13,744 nucleotides of DNA from Rhodobacteraceae bacterium UBA2553 (GCA_002340515.1 DDMF01000086.1:15440-29183), one strand, 5' to 3'. Counted from the stretch's first letter, positions 1 to 7,282 are shown. Program-made: numbers and translations. Notes: generated by a model not told the origin, from the sequence alone.

Positions 1-2
1 GA

Positions 3-530
3 TCGCTGTCGGTCGATGACGAAGGCACACCCACAGGCCGCGCCGTGTTGATCGAAGACGGCGTGCTGGTGGGATACATGCAAGACCGCCAAAACGCGCG
101 GCTCATGGGGGTCGCGCCCACCGGAAACGGACGCCGCGAAAGCTATGCCCACGCCCCCATGCCACGCATGACCAACACCATTATGGAAGGTGGCGACGCC
201 ACGCCAGAGGACGTGTTGGGAGAGTTAAAAGACGGCATTCATGCGGTGGGCTTTGGTGGTGGACAAGTGGATATCACCAATGGGAAATTCGTGTTCAGCT
301 GTACTGAAGCCTACCTTGTGAAAGGTGGCAAAGTGGTCGCGCCTGTGAAAGGCGCCACGCTGATTGGCGACGGGCCACAAGCGATGAAACAAATCCGCGC
401 GATTGGTAACGATATGCGCATGGATCCGGGCGTGGGCACCTGTGGCAAAGCCGGGCAATCTGTGCCGGTTGGCGTTGGGCAACCCACGCTTTTGATCGGC
501 GGTTTGACCGTGGGGGGATCAGCGGCATGA
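3..530 (+). CDS. tldD: Metalloprotease TldD, C-terminal part (5' end outside window)
   Basis: The reading frame is open from base 3, so 175 residues of a protein normally about 470 aa long are visible. TldD with its partner TldE/PmbA forms a cytoplasmic zinc protease that acts on unfolded peptides and on some modified peptides and antitoxins (family knowledge). Family signatures seen are the GRRESYAH segment followed by PRMTNT, the GGGQVDITNGKFVFSCTEAY stretch, and the C-terminal CGK-GQ-VPVG-GQPT block with its metal-linked cysteine. The HExxxH zinc motif of the family lies upstream and is not in the window. No frameshift is visible. The stop overlaps the start of the next gene in an ATGA, so the two are probably translated together. 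Confidence in the family is high; TldD rather than TldE rests on these conserved blocks. Confidence 0.93.
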   Translation, partial: SLSVDDEGTPTGRAVLIEDGVLVGYMQDRQNARLMGVAPTGNGRRESYAHAPMPRMTNTIMEGGDATPEDVLGELKDGIHAVGFGGGQVDITNGKFVFSCTEAYLVKGGKVVAPVKGATLIGDGPQAMKQIRAIGNDMRMDPGVGTCGKAGQSVPVGVGQPTLLIGGLTVGGSAA

Positions 531-1006
531 CCGACACGTCCCGCCCCACATTTCCACCCCTCGTGATCTACGCCATTTCCGCGTTAATCACGTGCGTATT
601 ACTTTTTGTCATTGGCCTTGTGTTTTGGGCGGTCATTTATGGCGTGCAAACCCTTGGCGGAGGTGACGCAGACTTTGCGCAAATGGGCAGAGTGATGAGC
701 GCCGTTGTCTTGTTTGCCGCAGCCCTCACTGTCGGCCAAGTCGCGATTGTTCCGTTGATGCCCCTTGCGATTGCTCTGTTCGTGGCAATCGGGCGCAAAG
801 TCGGGCAAAGCCGAAGGTTGGCAGTTTTGATTGGTTTTGGCAGTGCTGAGGCGTTTGGGCTGTGGCTTACCCTGACGCGCGACACAGAAACATTACACAC
901 AGTTTCAGGACATCTCTTTTTGTTTGCAATCCCCGGCGCCCTTGCAGGGCTGGTATTTTGGCGCACATTGGGCCGCACGCGCAAGAAGTTGGGGCCACAA
1001 GCCTAA
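527..1006 (+). CDS. Small integral membrane protein of unknown function
   Basis: The 159-residue product is strongly hydrophobic, with segments at about residues 12-38, 56-88 (one long or two short helices), 98-116 and 128-146. This suggests four membrane helices with a basic C-terminus (GRTRKKLG). I do not recognise a family, and no catalytic motif stands out. The start ATG overlaps the tldD stop (ATGA) and G-rich sequence in the tldD tail could serve as its ribosome binding site, so it probably shares the tldD transcript and is translationally coupled to it. The overlap is good evidence for a real gene, but co-transcription with tldD does not by itself define a function. A 10-bp palindrome, CCTGATCAGG at 1010-1019, follows just after the stop. 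Confidence 0.75.
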   Translation: MTDTSRPTFPPLVIYAISALITCVLLFVIGLVFWAVIYGVQTLGGGDADFAQMGRVMSAVVLFAAALTVGQVAIVPLMPLAIALFVAIGRKVGQSRRLAVLIGFGSAEAFGLWLTLTRDTETLHTVSGHLFLFAIPGALAGLVFWRTLGRTRKKLGPQA

Positions 1007-1076
1007 CATCCTGATCAGGGTCAGATCTTAGGTGTTTCCAAAAGAGTTCAAACTTTCTCAAATCCGTTAGGACGGC

Positions 1077-1104
1077 GTTAACCTTTCCCCGCGCATGGTT
1101 AACC
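1077..1104 (+). promoter_or_regulatory. Paired GTTAAC sites upstream of dprA (CtrA-like)
   Basis: GTTAAC occurs at 1077-1082, within GCGTTAACCTTTCCCC, and GGTTAACC at 1097-1104. The TTAA cores are 21 bp apart, about two helical turns, so both would face the same side of the helix. The second site on the minus strand reads TTAACCAT, a CtrA half-site described in Caulobacter (recalled, not looked up). The canonical TTAA-N7-TTAA spacing is not met. The first site shares a 14-bp pattern with sites at 7439 and 8465. Confidence 0.5.
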
Positions 1105-1124
1105 GGCAAGAGACGGATACAAAC

Positions 1125-2303
1125 ATGGCCGAGGATTTTTTCCCTTCCAACCACCCCACCCCCTCACCCCAATGTGCGGAAGATGAGCGTGCTTGGCTCC
1201 GTCTCTTGCGGTCACGCCGCGTTGGCCCGACAAGTTTTTTCAAGCTGATCCGCGAACATGGCACCGCACAAGCGGCGCTGGACGCCTTGCCGGATGTTGC
1301 GCAGGCGGCTGGCATCAATGAGTATCAACCCTGTCCTCTGGCTGTTGTGGAAGAGGAAATGCGCCGCGCCCAAAAGATAGGCGCACAGTTGATTTGTTGG
1401 GGAAGCCGCAATTATCCCGTGTCGCTGACTGAAATTCCCGATGCGCCCCCATTGATGTGGGCGATGGGTGATATCTCGCTGCTGGCGCGCCCGATGGTCG
1501 CCCTTGTTGGCGCACGCAACGCGTCCTCGCTTGGGCTGCGTATGGCCGGGCGATTGGCGAAAGATTTGACCCGCGACGGCTATGTTGTTGTTTCTGGCCT
1601 TGCCCGCGGGATCGACACCGCAGCCCATGAGGCCGCATTGGAGCATGGTCAGACCATCGCCGTCATGCCCGGCGGCGTTGATCTGATTTACCCGTCTGAA
1701 AACACCAAACTAGGCAAAGCTATTGCTGAAAATGGGCTGCGTCTGTCGGAACAGCCGATGGGCCTGTCCCCGCAGGCCCGCCATTTCCCTCTCCGCAATC
1801 GAATCATATCAGGCTTGTCACAAGCCGTGGTCATCGTTGAGGCGGCCGCCAAATCCGGCACCATGATTACAGCCCGCAATGCCCTTGATCAGGGGCGCGA
1901 CGTCTTGGCGGTCCCCGGACACCCCTTTGATGCCCGCACCGCGGGATGCAATATGCTGATCCGCGATGGCGCCACCCTGGTTCGCCACGCAGATGACGTA
2001 TTCGAGGCGATCAGCGGCGCATTTTCACACCCTTCATCCGTCGAATCCCGCCAGTGTAGCGCTGTGGAACCGAGTTCGGCCCCAAAGCCGATTTCGGCGC
2101 CACAACCGGCGCGCAGTCTGACTGAAACATCAAAGCTGCACGACCAAATTTTGGCGCGTCTGGGCCCACGTCCCCTGGCAGAAGATCAATTGATCCAGGA
2201 GTTGGGCCATCCGGCGCATGAGCTTTCGGCGGAAATCGTAACGCTGGAGCTTGATGGACATATCATACGTGGGGCTGGCGGGTTGCTTGCACGCAATAGG
2301 TGA
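1125..2303 (+). CDS. dprA: DNA-processing protein DprA
   Basis: DprA binds incoming single-stranded DNA and loads RecA during natural transformation; in Rhodobacter it is also needed for recipients of gene-transfer-agent DNA (established knowledge). At 392 aa it has a basic N-terminal helical region (about 20-65), a Rossmann-fold core (about 100-300) with LVGARNAS, SGLARGID-AAH (157-168), a PGG-DLIYP loop, FPLRNRIISGLS and SGTMITARNALDQGR, and a C-terminal winged helix (about 335-390). I chose ATG 1125 over the in-frame ATG 1095: purine-rich AAGAGACGGA lies upstream of 1125, none lies before 1095, and the earlier start falls inside the GTTAAC site pair. It begins after a 118-bp gap and has its own candidate regulatory sites. 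No gene damage is seen. Confidence 0.95.
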   Translation: MAEDFFPSNHPTPSPQCAEDERAWLRLLRSRRVGPTSFFKLIREHGTAQAALDALPDVAQAAGINEYQPCPLAVVEEEMRRAQKIGAQLICWGSRNYPVSLTEIPDAPPLMWAMGDISLLARPMVALVGARNASSLGLRMAGRLAKDLTRDGYVVVSGLARGIDTAAHEAALEHGQTIAVMPGGVDLIYPSENTKLGKAIAENGLRLSEQPMGLSPQARHFPLRNRIISGLSQAVVIVEAAAKSGTMITARNALDQGRDVLAVPGHPFDARTAGCNMLIRDGATLVRHADDVFEAISGAFSHPSSVESRQCSAVEPSSAPKPISAPQPARSLTETSKLHDQILARLGPRPLAEDQLIQELGHPAHELSAEIVTLELDGHIIRGAGGLLARNR

Positions 2304-2307
2304 AGCG

Positions 2308-2330
2308 ATTGGTAATAAAAAATAACCAAT
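2308..2330. repeat. Imperfect palindrome between dprA and the pyc -35 box
   Basis: ATTGGT (2308-2313) and ACCAAT (2325-2330) form an inverted repeat. With one mismatch the arms extend to 9 bp around an AAAAA centre. It sits 4 bp after the dprA stop and ends 2 bp before the pyc -35 box. It is too AT-rich for a normal terminator, so an operator is more likely. A third ACCAAT occurs at 2390-2395. Confidence 0.5.
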
Positions 2331-2331
2331 T

Positions 2332-2361
2332 TTGACATAATTCTTGCGCAATCGTTACAAA
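2332..2361 (+). promoter_or_regulatory. Predicted sigma-70 promoter of pyc
   Basis: A perfect -35 box, TTGACA (2332-2337), is followed after 18 bp by TACAAA (2356-2361), four of six matches to the -10 consensus. Transcription would start near 2368, giving a leader of about 75 nt. The -10 box lies in the centre of a 26-bp inverted repeat (2346-2371). Confidence 0.6.
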
Positions 2362-2371
2362 ACGGTTGCGC
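2346..2371. promoter_or_regulatory. Inverted repeat over the pyc -10 box (candidate operator)
   Basis: The left arm GCGCAATCGTT (2346-2356) and right arm AACGGTTGCGC (2361-2371) are reverse complements except for one position, around ACAA. The symmetry axis falls on the predicted -10 element, where a bound repressor would block RNA polymerase. TTGCGC also appears as a direct repeat at 2344 and 2366, 22 bp apart. I cannot name the regulator. Confidence 0.55.
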
Positions 2372-2442
2372 TGCGATGCAGCATTCCCTACCAATCACCC
2401 ACGAAATCCAGACACCACCATCGACACCGGGGAGAGATGCCG

Positions 2443-5400
2443 ATGCGCGAGTTCCAGAAAATTCTAATTGCCAACCGAGGTGAAATTGCCATCCGCGTGA
2501 TGCGTGCCGCCAATGAGATGGGCAAGAAAACTGTTGCGATTTACGCCGAAGAAGACAAGTTGGGTCTTCATCGTTTCAAGGCGGATGAAGCTTATAAAAT
2601 CGGCGAAGGCATGGGGCCGGTTGCGGCTTATCTGTCGATCGACGAAATCATCCGGGTGGCCCTTGAATGCGGGGCAGATGCAATCCATCCCGGCTACGGC
2701 CTATTGTCGGAAAACCCCGATTTTGTGGATGCCTGCGAAGCCAATGGCATCACTTTTATCGGGCCCAAGGCTGCCACGATGCGCGCCCTTGGGGACAAAG
2801 CCTCTGCCCGCCGCGTAGCGATTGAGGCAGGGGTTCCGGTTATCCCAGCCACCGAGGTTCTGGGTGACGACATGGATGTGATCCGTGCCGAGGCCGCTGA
2901 TGTTGGTTATCCCTTGATGCTCAAGGCATCCTGGGGCGGCGGCGGGCGTGGCATGCGCCCGATCTTGTCCGAAGGTGAGTTGGAGGAAAAGATCCTTGAG
3001 GGTCGTCGCGAGGCGGAAGCCGCCTTTGGCAATGGCGAAGGGTATCTCGAAAAGATGATCACCCGCGCCCGCCACGTAGAGGTGCAAATCCTTGGCGACA
3101 AGCACGGTGAGATTTACCACCTGTTTGAACGCGACTGCTCCGTGCAGCGCCGCAACCAAAAAGTGGTTGAACGCGCCCCTGCCCCTTACCTGTCTGAGGC
3201 ACAACGCGCCGAAGTCTGCGAGTTGGGTCGCAAGATCTGTGCCCATGTTGGGTATGAATGTGCTGGCACCGTTGAATTCCTGATGGATATGAACACCGGT
3301 ACTTTCCACTTTATCGAAGTGAACCCGCGTGTTCAGGTTGAGCATACGGTGACCGAAGAGGTCACTGGCATCGACATCGTGCAAGCTCAGATCAAGATCG
3401 CCGAAGGCAAATCGCTGGTCGAGGCAACGGGCAAAACCGATCAATCCGAAATTCGCCTGAACGGCCATGCCTTGCAGACCCGGATCACCACCGAAGATCC
3501 GCAAAATAACTTTATCCCCGATTATGGCCGCATCACGGCCTATCGCTCGGCCACCGGTATGGGCATTCGACTGGATGGCGGCACGGCCTATGCGGGCGGC
3601 GTGATCACACGCTATTACGACAGTCTTTTGGTGAAAATCACCGCACATGCGCAAACTCCATCAGCCGCAATTGCACGGATGGACCGGGCGCTGCGCGAGT
3701 TTCGTATTCGCGGCGTGTCGACCAATATTGCGTTTGTGGAAAACCTGCTGAAGCACCCGACCTTCCTGTCAAACGAATACACCACCAAGTTCATCGACGA
3801 AACGCCCGGCCTGTTTAACTTTAAAAAACGCCGGGATCGCGGCACCAAGGTGCTGACCTATATTGCGGATATCACCGTGAACGGCCACCCCGAGACCGAA
3901 GGTCGCGCGGCCCCGCCAATGGATTTGAAGGCCCCAAAAGCCCCGGCCCATGGGACAGTTATTCCTGCGGGCACGCGCAATTTGCTTGAAGACAAAGGTG
4001 CCAAGGCTGTGGCCGATTGGATGCTGGCGCAAAAGCAACTTTTGCTGACGGACACCACGATGCGTGATGGGCACCAATCGCTGTTGGCCACCCGGATGCG
4101 GTCAATTGATATGATCAAGGCAGCCCCGGCCTATGCGTCAAACCTGTCGCAGCTGTTCTCGGTTGAATGCTGGGGGGGCGCGACTTTTGATGTGGCCTAT
4201 CGGTTCTTGCAGGAATGCCCGTGGCAGCGTCTGCGCGATCTGCGCGCCGCCATGCCGAACGTGCTGACGCAGATGCTTCTGCGCGCCTCAAACGGCGTGG
4301 GGTACACCAATTACCCGGACAATGTGGTGAAAGAATTTGTGCGCCAAGCGGCGGAAACCGGTGTGGATGTGTTTCGGGTGTTTGACAGCCTCAACTGGGT
4401 TGAAAACATGCGCGTGGCGATGGATGCAGTCGGCGAGTCCGGCAAGATTATTGAGGGCACGGTCTGTTACACCGGCGACATCCTGAACCCGGACCGGGCG
4501 AAATACGACCTGAAATACTATGTGAATATGGCCAAAGAGCTGGAAGCGGCTGGCGCGCATATTCTGGGCCTGAAAGACATGGCAGGGCTGTTGAAACCCG
4601 CCTCTGCCTCGGTGCTGATCAAGGCGCTGAAGGACGAGATTTCGATCCCGGTGCATTTCCACACCCATGACACATCCGGCATCGCTGGCGCAACCATCTT
4701 GGCGGCCTCTGCGGCTGGTGTGGACGCGGTGGATGTGGCAATGGATGCGTTTTCTGGCGGCACGTCGCAGCCTTGCTTGGGATCGATTGTCGAGGCCCTG
4801 CGCCACACTGATCGCGACACCGGCCTGTCGATTGAGGCGATCCGCGAGATCAACGATTATTGGGAGCATGTGCGCGGGCAATACGTGGCGTTTGAAAGCG
4901 GCCTCGCATCACCTGCGTCCGAAGTTTACCTGCACGAAATGCCCGGCGGTCAATTTACCAACCTCAAGGCGCAAGCCCGGTCTTTGGGGCTTGAGGAACG
5001 TTGGTCCGAGGTGGCCCAGACCTATGCTGATGTGAACCAAATGTTCGGCGATATTGTCAAAGTGACCCCGTCGTCGAAAGTGGTGGGTGACATGGCGCTC
5101 ATGATGGTCAGCCAGGGCCTGAGCCGTGATCAGGTTGAGGACCCAAACACCGATCTCTCCTTTCCCGATTCTGTGGTCGACATGATGCGGGGCAATCTGG
5201 GCCAGCCCCCCGGGGGGTTCCCGGATGGGATTGTCAAGAAAGTGCTGAAAGGCGAAGCCCCCGACACGGCCCGCCCAGGCGAAGGCTTAGCGCCCATTGA
5301 TCTGGAAGCCGCCCGATCAGATCTGTCATCGGAACTCAACGGGTTTAAAGTCGATAATGAGGATCTGAACGGTTACCTCATGTATCCCAAAGTGTTCCTT

Positions 5401-5883
5401 GATTATATGGGCCGTCACCGTGCCTATGGTCCCGTGCGGACCCTGCCCACCAAAACCTTCTTTTACGGCATGGAGCCGGGCGAAGAGATCGCGGCGGAAA
5501 TTGATCCGGGCAAGACCTTGGAAATTCGACTGCAAGCTGTCGGTGAAACGGACGAAAAAGGCGAGGTGAAGGTGTTCTTTGAACTGAACGGTCAGCCGCG
5601 CGTGATCCGTGTGCCAAACCGACTGGTCAAAGCCACCACCGAAGCGCGCCCCAAAGCCACCGAAGGCAACCCAGACCACGTGGGCGCCCCAATGCCCGGC
5701 GTTGTGGCCAGCCTTGCGGTTTCGGTTGGCCAAGAGGTGCATGAGGGTGATCTTCTGTTGACCATCGAAGCCATGAAAATGGAAACCGGCATCCACGCCG
5801 AACGCGACGCCGTAATCAAGGCCGTTCATGTGGCGGCTGGCAGCCAGATTGATGCAAAGGATTTATTGATCGAGCTGGAATAA
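2443..5883 (+). CDS. pyc: Pyruvate carboxylase (single-chain, biotin-dependent)
   Basis: This enzyme carboxylates pyruvate to oxaloacetate using ATP and bicarbonate, refilling the TCA cycle; it works as a cytoplasmic tetramer usually activated by acetyl-CoA. The 1146 aa length is typical. The biotin carboxylase domain (about 1-455) shows YGLLSENPDF, the ATP loop KASWGGGGRG (161-170) and EVNPRVQVEH (292-301). The carboxyltransferase domain (about 530-800) shows DTTMRDGHQS (from 537), the metal-site lysine in GLKDMAG (K711) and HFHTHD (738-743). A PYC_OADA-type region follows, then a biotinyl domain with AMKM and biotinylated lysine K1112. ATG 2443 is preferred to ATG 2437 because GGGGAG at 2429-2434 is 8 nt from 2443 but almost abuts 2437. 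All key residues are present. It appears to be a one-gene unit: own promoter, own terminator. Confidence 0.98.
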   Translation: MREFQKILIANRGEIAIRVMRAANEMGKKTVAIYAEEDKLGLHRFKADEAYKIGEGMGPVAAYLSIDEIIRVALECGADAIHPGYGLLSENPDFVDACEANGITFIGPKAATMRALGDKASARRVAIEAGVPVIPATEVLGDDMDVIRAEAADVGYPLMLKASWGGGGRGMRPILSEGELEEKILEGRREAEAAFGNGEGYLEKMITRARHVEVQILGDKHGEIYHLFERDCSVQRRNQKVVERAPAPYLSEAQRAEVCELGRKICAHVGYECAGTVEFLMDMNTGTFHFIEVNPRVQVEHTVTEEVTGIDIVQAQIKIAEGKSLVEATGKTDQSEIRLNGHALQTRITTEDPQNNFIPDYGRITAYRSATGMGIRLDGGTAYAGGVITRYYDSLLVKITAHAQTPSAAIARMDRALREFRIRGVSTNIAFVENLLKHPTFLSNEYTTKFIDETPGLFNFKKRRDRGTKVLTYIADITVNGHPETEGRAAPPMDLKAPKAPAHGTVIPAGTRNLLEDKGAKAVADWMLAQKQLLLTDTTMRDGHQSLLATRMRSIDMIKAAPAYASNLSQLFSVECWGGATFDVAYRFLQECPWQRLRDLRAAMPNVLTQMLLRASNGVGYTNYPDNVVKEFVRQAAETGVDVFRVFDSLNWVENMRVAMDAVGESGKIIEGTVCYTGDILNPDRAKYDLKYYVNMAKELEAAGAHILGLKDMAGLLKPASASVLIKALKDEISIPVHFHTHDTSGIAGATILAASAAGVDAVDVAMDAFSGGTSQPCLGSIVEALRHTDRDTGLSIEAIREINDYWEHVRGQYVAFESGLASPASEVYLHEMPGGQFTNLKAQARSLGLEERWSEVAQTYADVNQMFGDIVKVTPSSKVVGDMALMMVSQGLSRDQVEDPNTDLSFPDSVVDMMRGNLGQPPGGFPDGIVKKVLKGEAPDTARPGEGLAPIDLEAARSDLSSELNGFKVDNEDLNGYLMYPKVFLDYMGRHRAYGPVRTLPTKTFFYGMEPGEEIAAEIDPGKTLEIRLQAVGETDEKGEVKVFFELNGQPRVIRVPNRLVKATTEARPKATEGNPDHVGAPMPGVVASLAVSVGQEVHEGDLLLTIEAMKMETGIHAERDAVIKAVHVAAGSQIDAKDLLIELE

Positions 5884-5907
5884 TCCTGCCGCGACATCCC
5901 CCTTTTC

Positions 5908-5944
5908 AAACACCCGGTCAGCCGCCATGCTGGCCGGGTGTTTT
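5908..5944 (+). terminator. Rho-independent terminator of pyc
   Basis: ACACCCGGTCAGC pairs with GCTGGCCGGGTGT (13 bp, one G-U) around the loop CGCCAT, flanked by AAA on the left and TTTT on the right. It begins 25 nt after the pyc stop. Confidence 0.9.
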
Positions 5945-5960
5945 CGTTTAAGGACTAGAT

Positions 5961-6350
5961 ATGACTCTCATCGCGACACCCATCTATGCCGGCCTTTTGG
6001 CCCTTTTGTTTCTGTATCTCAGCAGCAAGGTGATCCGCACCCGCCAGACCGAAAAAATCTCGGTTGGGGATGCGGATAATAAACTGATGATCAAGGCGAT
6101 GCGCACCCAGGCCAACTGTATGGAGTATGTGCCGATTGGGGTGTTGCTGTTGCTATTAACCGAACTTCAGGGCGCGCCGATCTGGGCGGTGCATCTGTTG
6201 GGTCTGATGCTGCTCACGGGGCGTGTCATGCATGCTGTTGGCTTTGGCCGTACGCCACAGATCATTCCCCTGCGCAAGACCGGCATGTTGCTGACACTGG
6301 CCATGATCGGGCTTGCGGGACTGGCCAATATTGCCCACGCGCTGTTCTGA
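5961..6350 (+). CDS. MAPEG family membrane protein
   Basis: The 129-residue protein has four hydrophobic segments at about 5-22, 55-70, 74-92 and 106-126, the usual topology and length of the MAPEG family (membrane-associated proteins in eicosanoid and glutathione metabolism). The family signature is present as RTQANCMEYVP (48-58), followed by GRVMHAVGFGR (87-97). Eukaryotic members are glutathione-dependent transferases or peroxidases; bacterial members may detoxify electrophiles or lipid peroxides, but their substrates are mostly unknown, so only the family is claimed. AAGGA at 5950-5954 lies 6 nt before the ATG, supporting the start. It follows the pyc terminator, so it needs its own promoter; I could not pick one out. 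The tRNA genes follow about 110 bp downstream. Confidence 0.9.
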   Translation: MTLIATPIYAGLLALLFLYLSSKVIRTRQTEKISVGDADNKLMIKAMRTQANCMEYVPIGVLLLLLTELQGAPIWAVHLLGLMLLTGRVMHAVGFGRTPQIIPLRKTGMLLTLAMIGLAGLANIAHALF

Positions 6351-6412
6351 CCCGTAATTCCGCACCAATCTGCATTTTCTGCAAAAAAGACGGGGCAATA
6401 TGCATTTTCCAC

Positions 6413-6441
6413 TTGCAGGGGGCGGCTGGATTTCCTACATC
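6413..6441 (+). promoter_or_regulatory. Possible promoter of the tRNA-Gly pair
   Basis: TTGCAG (6413-6418) and TACATC (6436-6441) are separated by 17 bp and place a start site about 10 nt before the first tRNA. The -10 match is only moderate. Confidence 0.35.
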
Positions 6442-6457
6442 ACGCCTCACCAAGGAA

Positions 6458-6532
6458 GCGGGCGTAGCTCAGGGGTAGAGCATAACCTTGCCAAGGTTAG
6501 GGTCGGGCGTTCGAATCGCCTCGCCCGCTCCA
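6458..6532 (+). tRNA. tRNA-Gly (anticodon GCC), copy 1
   Basis: A full cloverleaf can be folded. The acceptor stem is GCGGGCG with CGCCCGC, the D stem GCTC with GAGC, and the anticodon stem TAACC with GGTTA around the loop TTGCCAA (anticodon GCC at 6490-6492). The T arm is GGGCG-TTCGAAT-CGCCT. The discriminator base is T and the CCA end is encoded. It reads glycine codons GGC and GGT. It is identical to the copy at 6621-6695. Confidence 0.98.
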
Positions 6533-6549
6533 ATGGTCCCTCGTCAGGG

Positions 6550-6611
6550 TGTGACAAGATCGAAAGATCGGCCCCGTCACAGCAGACAAACCCCAGTGAT
6601 CGCAAGATCAC
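6550..6611 (+). other. Two GNRA-loop hairpins in the tRNA spacer
   Basis: GATC-GAAA-GATC (6558-6569) lies inside an outer TGTGAC (6550-6555) / GTCACA (6576-6581) pairing. A second perfect hairpin, GTGATC-GCAA-GATCAC, spans 6596-6611. They could mark processing sites in a two-tRNA transcript. No other feature is seen in the 88-bp spacer. Confidence 0.5.
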
Positions 6612-6620
6612 GAACACGGT

Positions 6621-6695
6621 GCGGGCGTAGCTCAGGGGTAGAGCATAACCTTGCCAAGGTTAGGGTCGGGCGTTCGAATCGCCTCGCCCGCTCCA
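6621..6695 (+). tRNA. tRNA-Gly (anticodon GCC), copy 2
   Basis: This 75-nt gene is identical base for base to copy 1, 163 bp downstream in the same orientation, with encoded CCA and anticodon GCC at 6653-6655. The flanks differ, so the repeat is confined to the tRNA. With one candidate promoter before copy 1 and one terminator just after copy 2, the pair is probably one transcript. Confidence 0.98.
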
Positions 6696-6698
6696 ATC

Positions 6699-6729
6699 AA
6701 AAAAGCCTCCGTTTTTCGGGGGCTTTTTT
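6699..6729 (+). terminator. Rho-independent terminator of the tRNA-Gly pair
   Basis: GCCTCCG (6705-6711) pairs with CGGGGGC (6717-6723) around TTTTT, with six A before and six T after the stem. It starts 4 nt after the second tRNA. Confidence 0.92.
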
Positions 6730-6759
6730 GTTGGTTGCCTCGGAACCTCGGCCCCAATA

Positions 6760-6793
6760 TCGCCTGCCCATAAAAATCGCCTGCCCATAAAAA
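6760..6793. repeat. 17-bp tandem duplication
   Basis: TCGCCTGCCCATAAAAA occurs twice head to tail, at 6760-6776 and 6777-6793. The second copy runs into the A-rich flank of the next terminator. It looks like a local slippage or duplication product between two terminators; no function is visible. Confidence 0.85.
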
Positions 6794-6821
6794 AACGGAC
6801 GGGCAAGGCCCATCCGTTTTT
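6789..6821 (-). terminator. Terminator of xre, usable in both directions
   Basis: AAAAACGGA (6791-6799) pairs with TCCGTTTTT (6813-6821); after one mismatch GGGC pairs with GCCC around AAG. On the minus strand the stem is followed by seven T (A run 6789-6795), so it fits best as the end of the xre transcript. It also backs up the tRNA terminator on the plus strand. Confidence 0.85.
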
Positions 6822-6883
6822 CGCAAGCAGAGTGTTTGACCGTCAGCCAACCGGCCCGACGCACCAAACGCTCCGGTCGGTTA

Positions 6884-7258
6884 TCAGGCTGATTGGCGAA
6901 ATTCGCCCGTTTCCCGTGATGCCAGCTCCATGATCATGGTCTGGATCTGGTTGCGCACGGCATCGTCACTGATTGAGGACAACGCCTTTGCGGCACGTGC
7001 GGTGCGTTCATCAAGATGCGCCGCCACCGCCTGTTTCGTGTCACTAAACCCTTCAAAGAAATACGAAGGTTCTACGCTTAACAATTGCGCCACTTCATAC
7101 ATGCGACTTGCCGAAATCCGATTGTGGCCCGTTTCGTATTTTTGCAATTGTTGAAAGGACAGACCTAATTTTTCGGCCACATTGGCCTGTGTCATGCCAC
7201 GCAGCAGTCGAATTTCTCTTACTTTTCGCCCCACATGGGCGTCCACTGGATGCACCAT
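6884..7258 (-). CDS. Xre-family transcriptional regulator (PraR/PhrR-like)
   Basis: The 124-residue protein carries a Cro/CI-type helix-turn-helix at about residues 10-65: VGRKVREIRLLRGMTQANVA, then LGLSFQQLQKYETGHNRIS and MYEVAQLLSVEPSYFFEGF. This resembles the alphaproteobacterial PraR/PhrR group of small Xre regulators (from memory, so only the family is claimed). The C-terminal half is helical and lacks a recognisable ligand domain, and may serve for dimerisation. Its ATG is preceded by GGTGAG at a suitable distance. It is divergent from the LysR-headed gene at 7489, across a 230-bp region rich in short palindromes that may be its own operators. A terminator shared with the tRNA genes lies downstream. 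Genomic targets cannot be read from the sequence. Confidence 0.93.
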   Translation of the reverse strand: MVHPVDAHVGRKVREIRLLRGMTQANVAEKLGLSFQQLQKYETGHNRISASRMYEVAQLLSVEPSYFFEGFSDTKQAVAAHLDERTARAAKALSSISDDAVRNQIQTMIMELASRETGEFRQSA

Positions 7259-7282
7259 AATCTCACCGTTTCATTTGTTTCC

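Noticed and set aside
2701..3654. 317-codon minus-strand open frame inside pyc
   Set aside because: It is antisense to the biotin carboxylase domain; long antisense frames are common in GC-rich genes, and it shows no domain.
6371..6409. TGCATTTTC repeated at 6371 and 6401 before the tRNA promoter
   Set aside because: Nine bases in AT-rich DNA with no other support; too weak to call a binding site.
6458..6695. tRNA-Gly pair as an integration site of a mobile island
   Set aside because: No integrase gene or partial tRNA 3' repeat is seen; both copies are complete and flanked by ordinary genes.
6400..6790. Plus-strand open frames of 76 and 100 codons running over the tRNA genes
   Set aside because: They translate both tRNAs and the terminator and show the same repeated peptide only because the tRNA is duplicated.
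6760..6793. Tandem repeat as a CRISPR array
   Set aside because: Only two adjoining 17-bp copies without spacers, and no cas genes.
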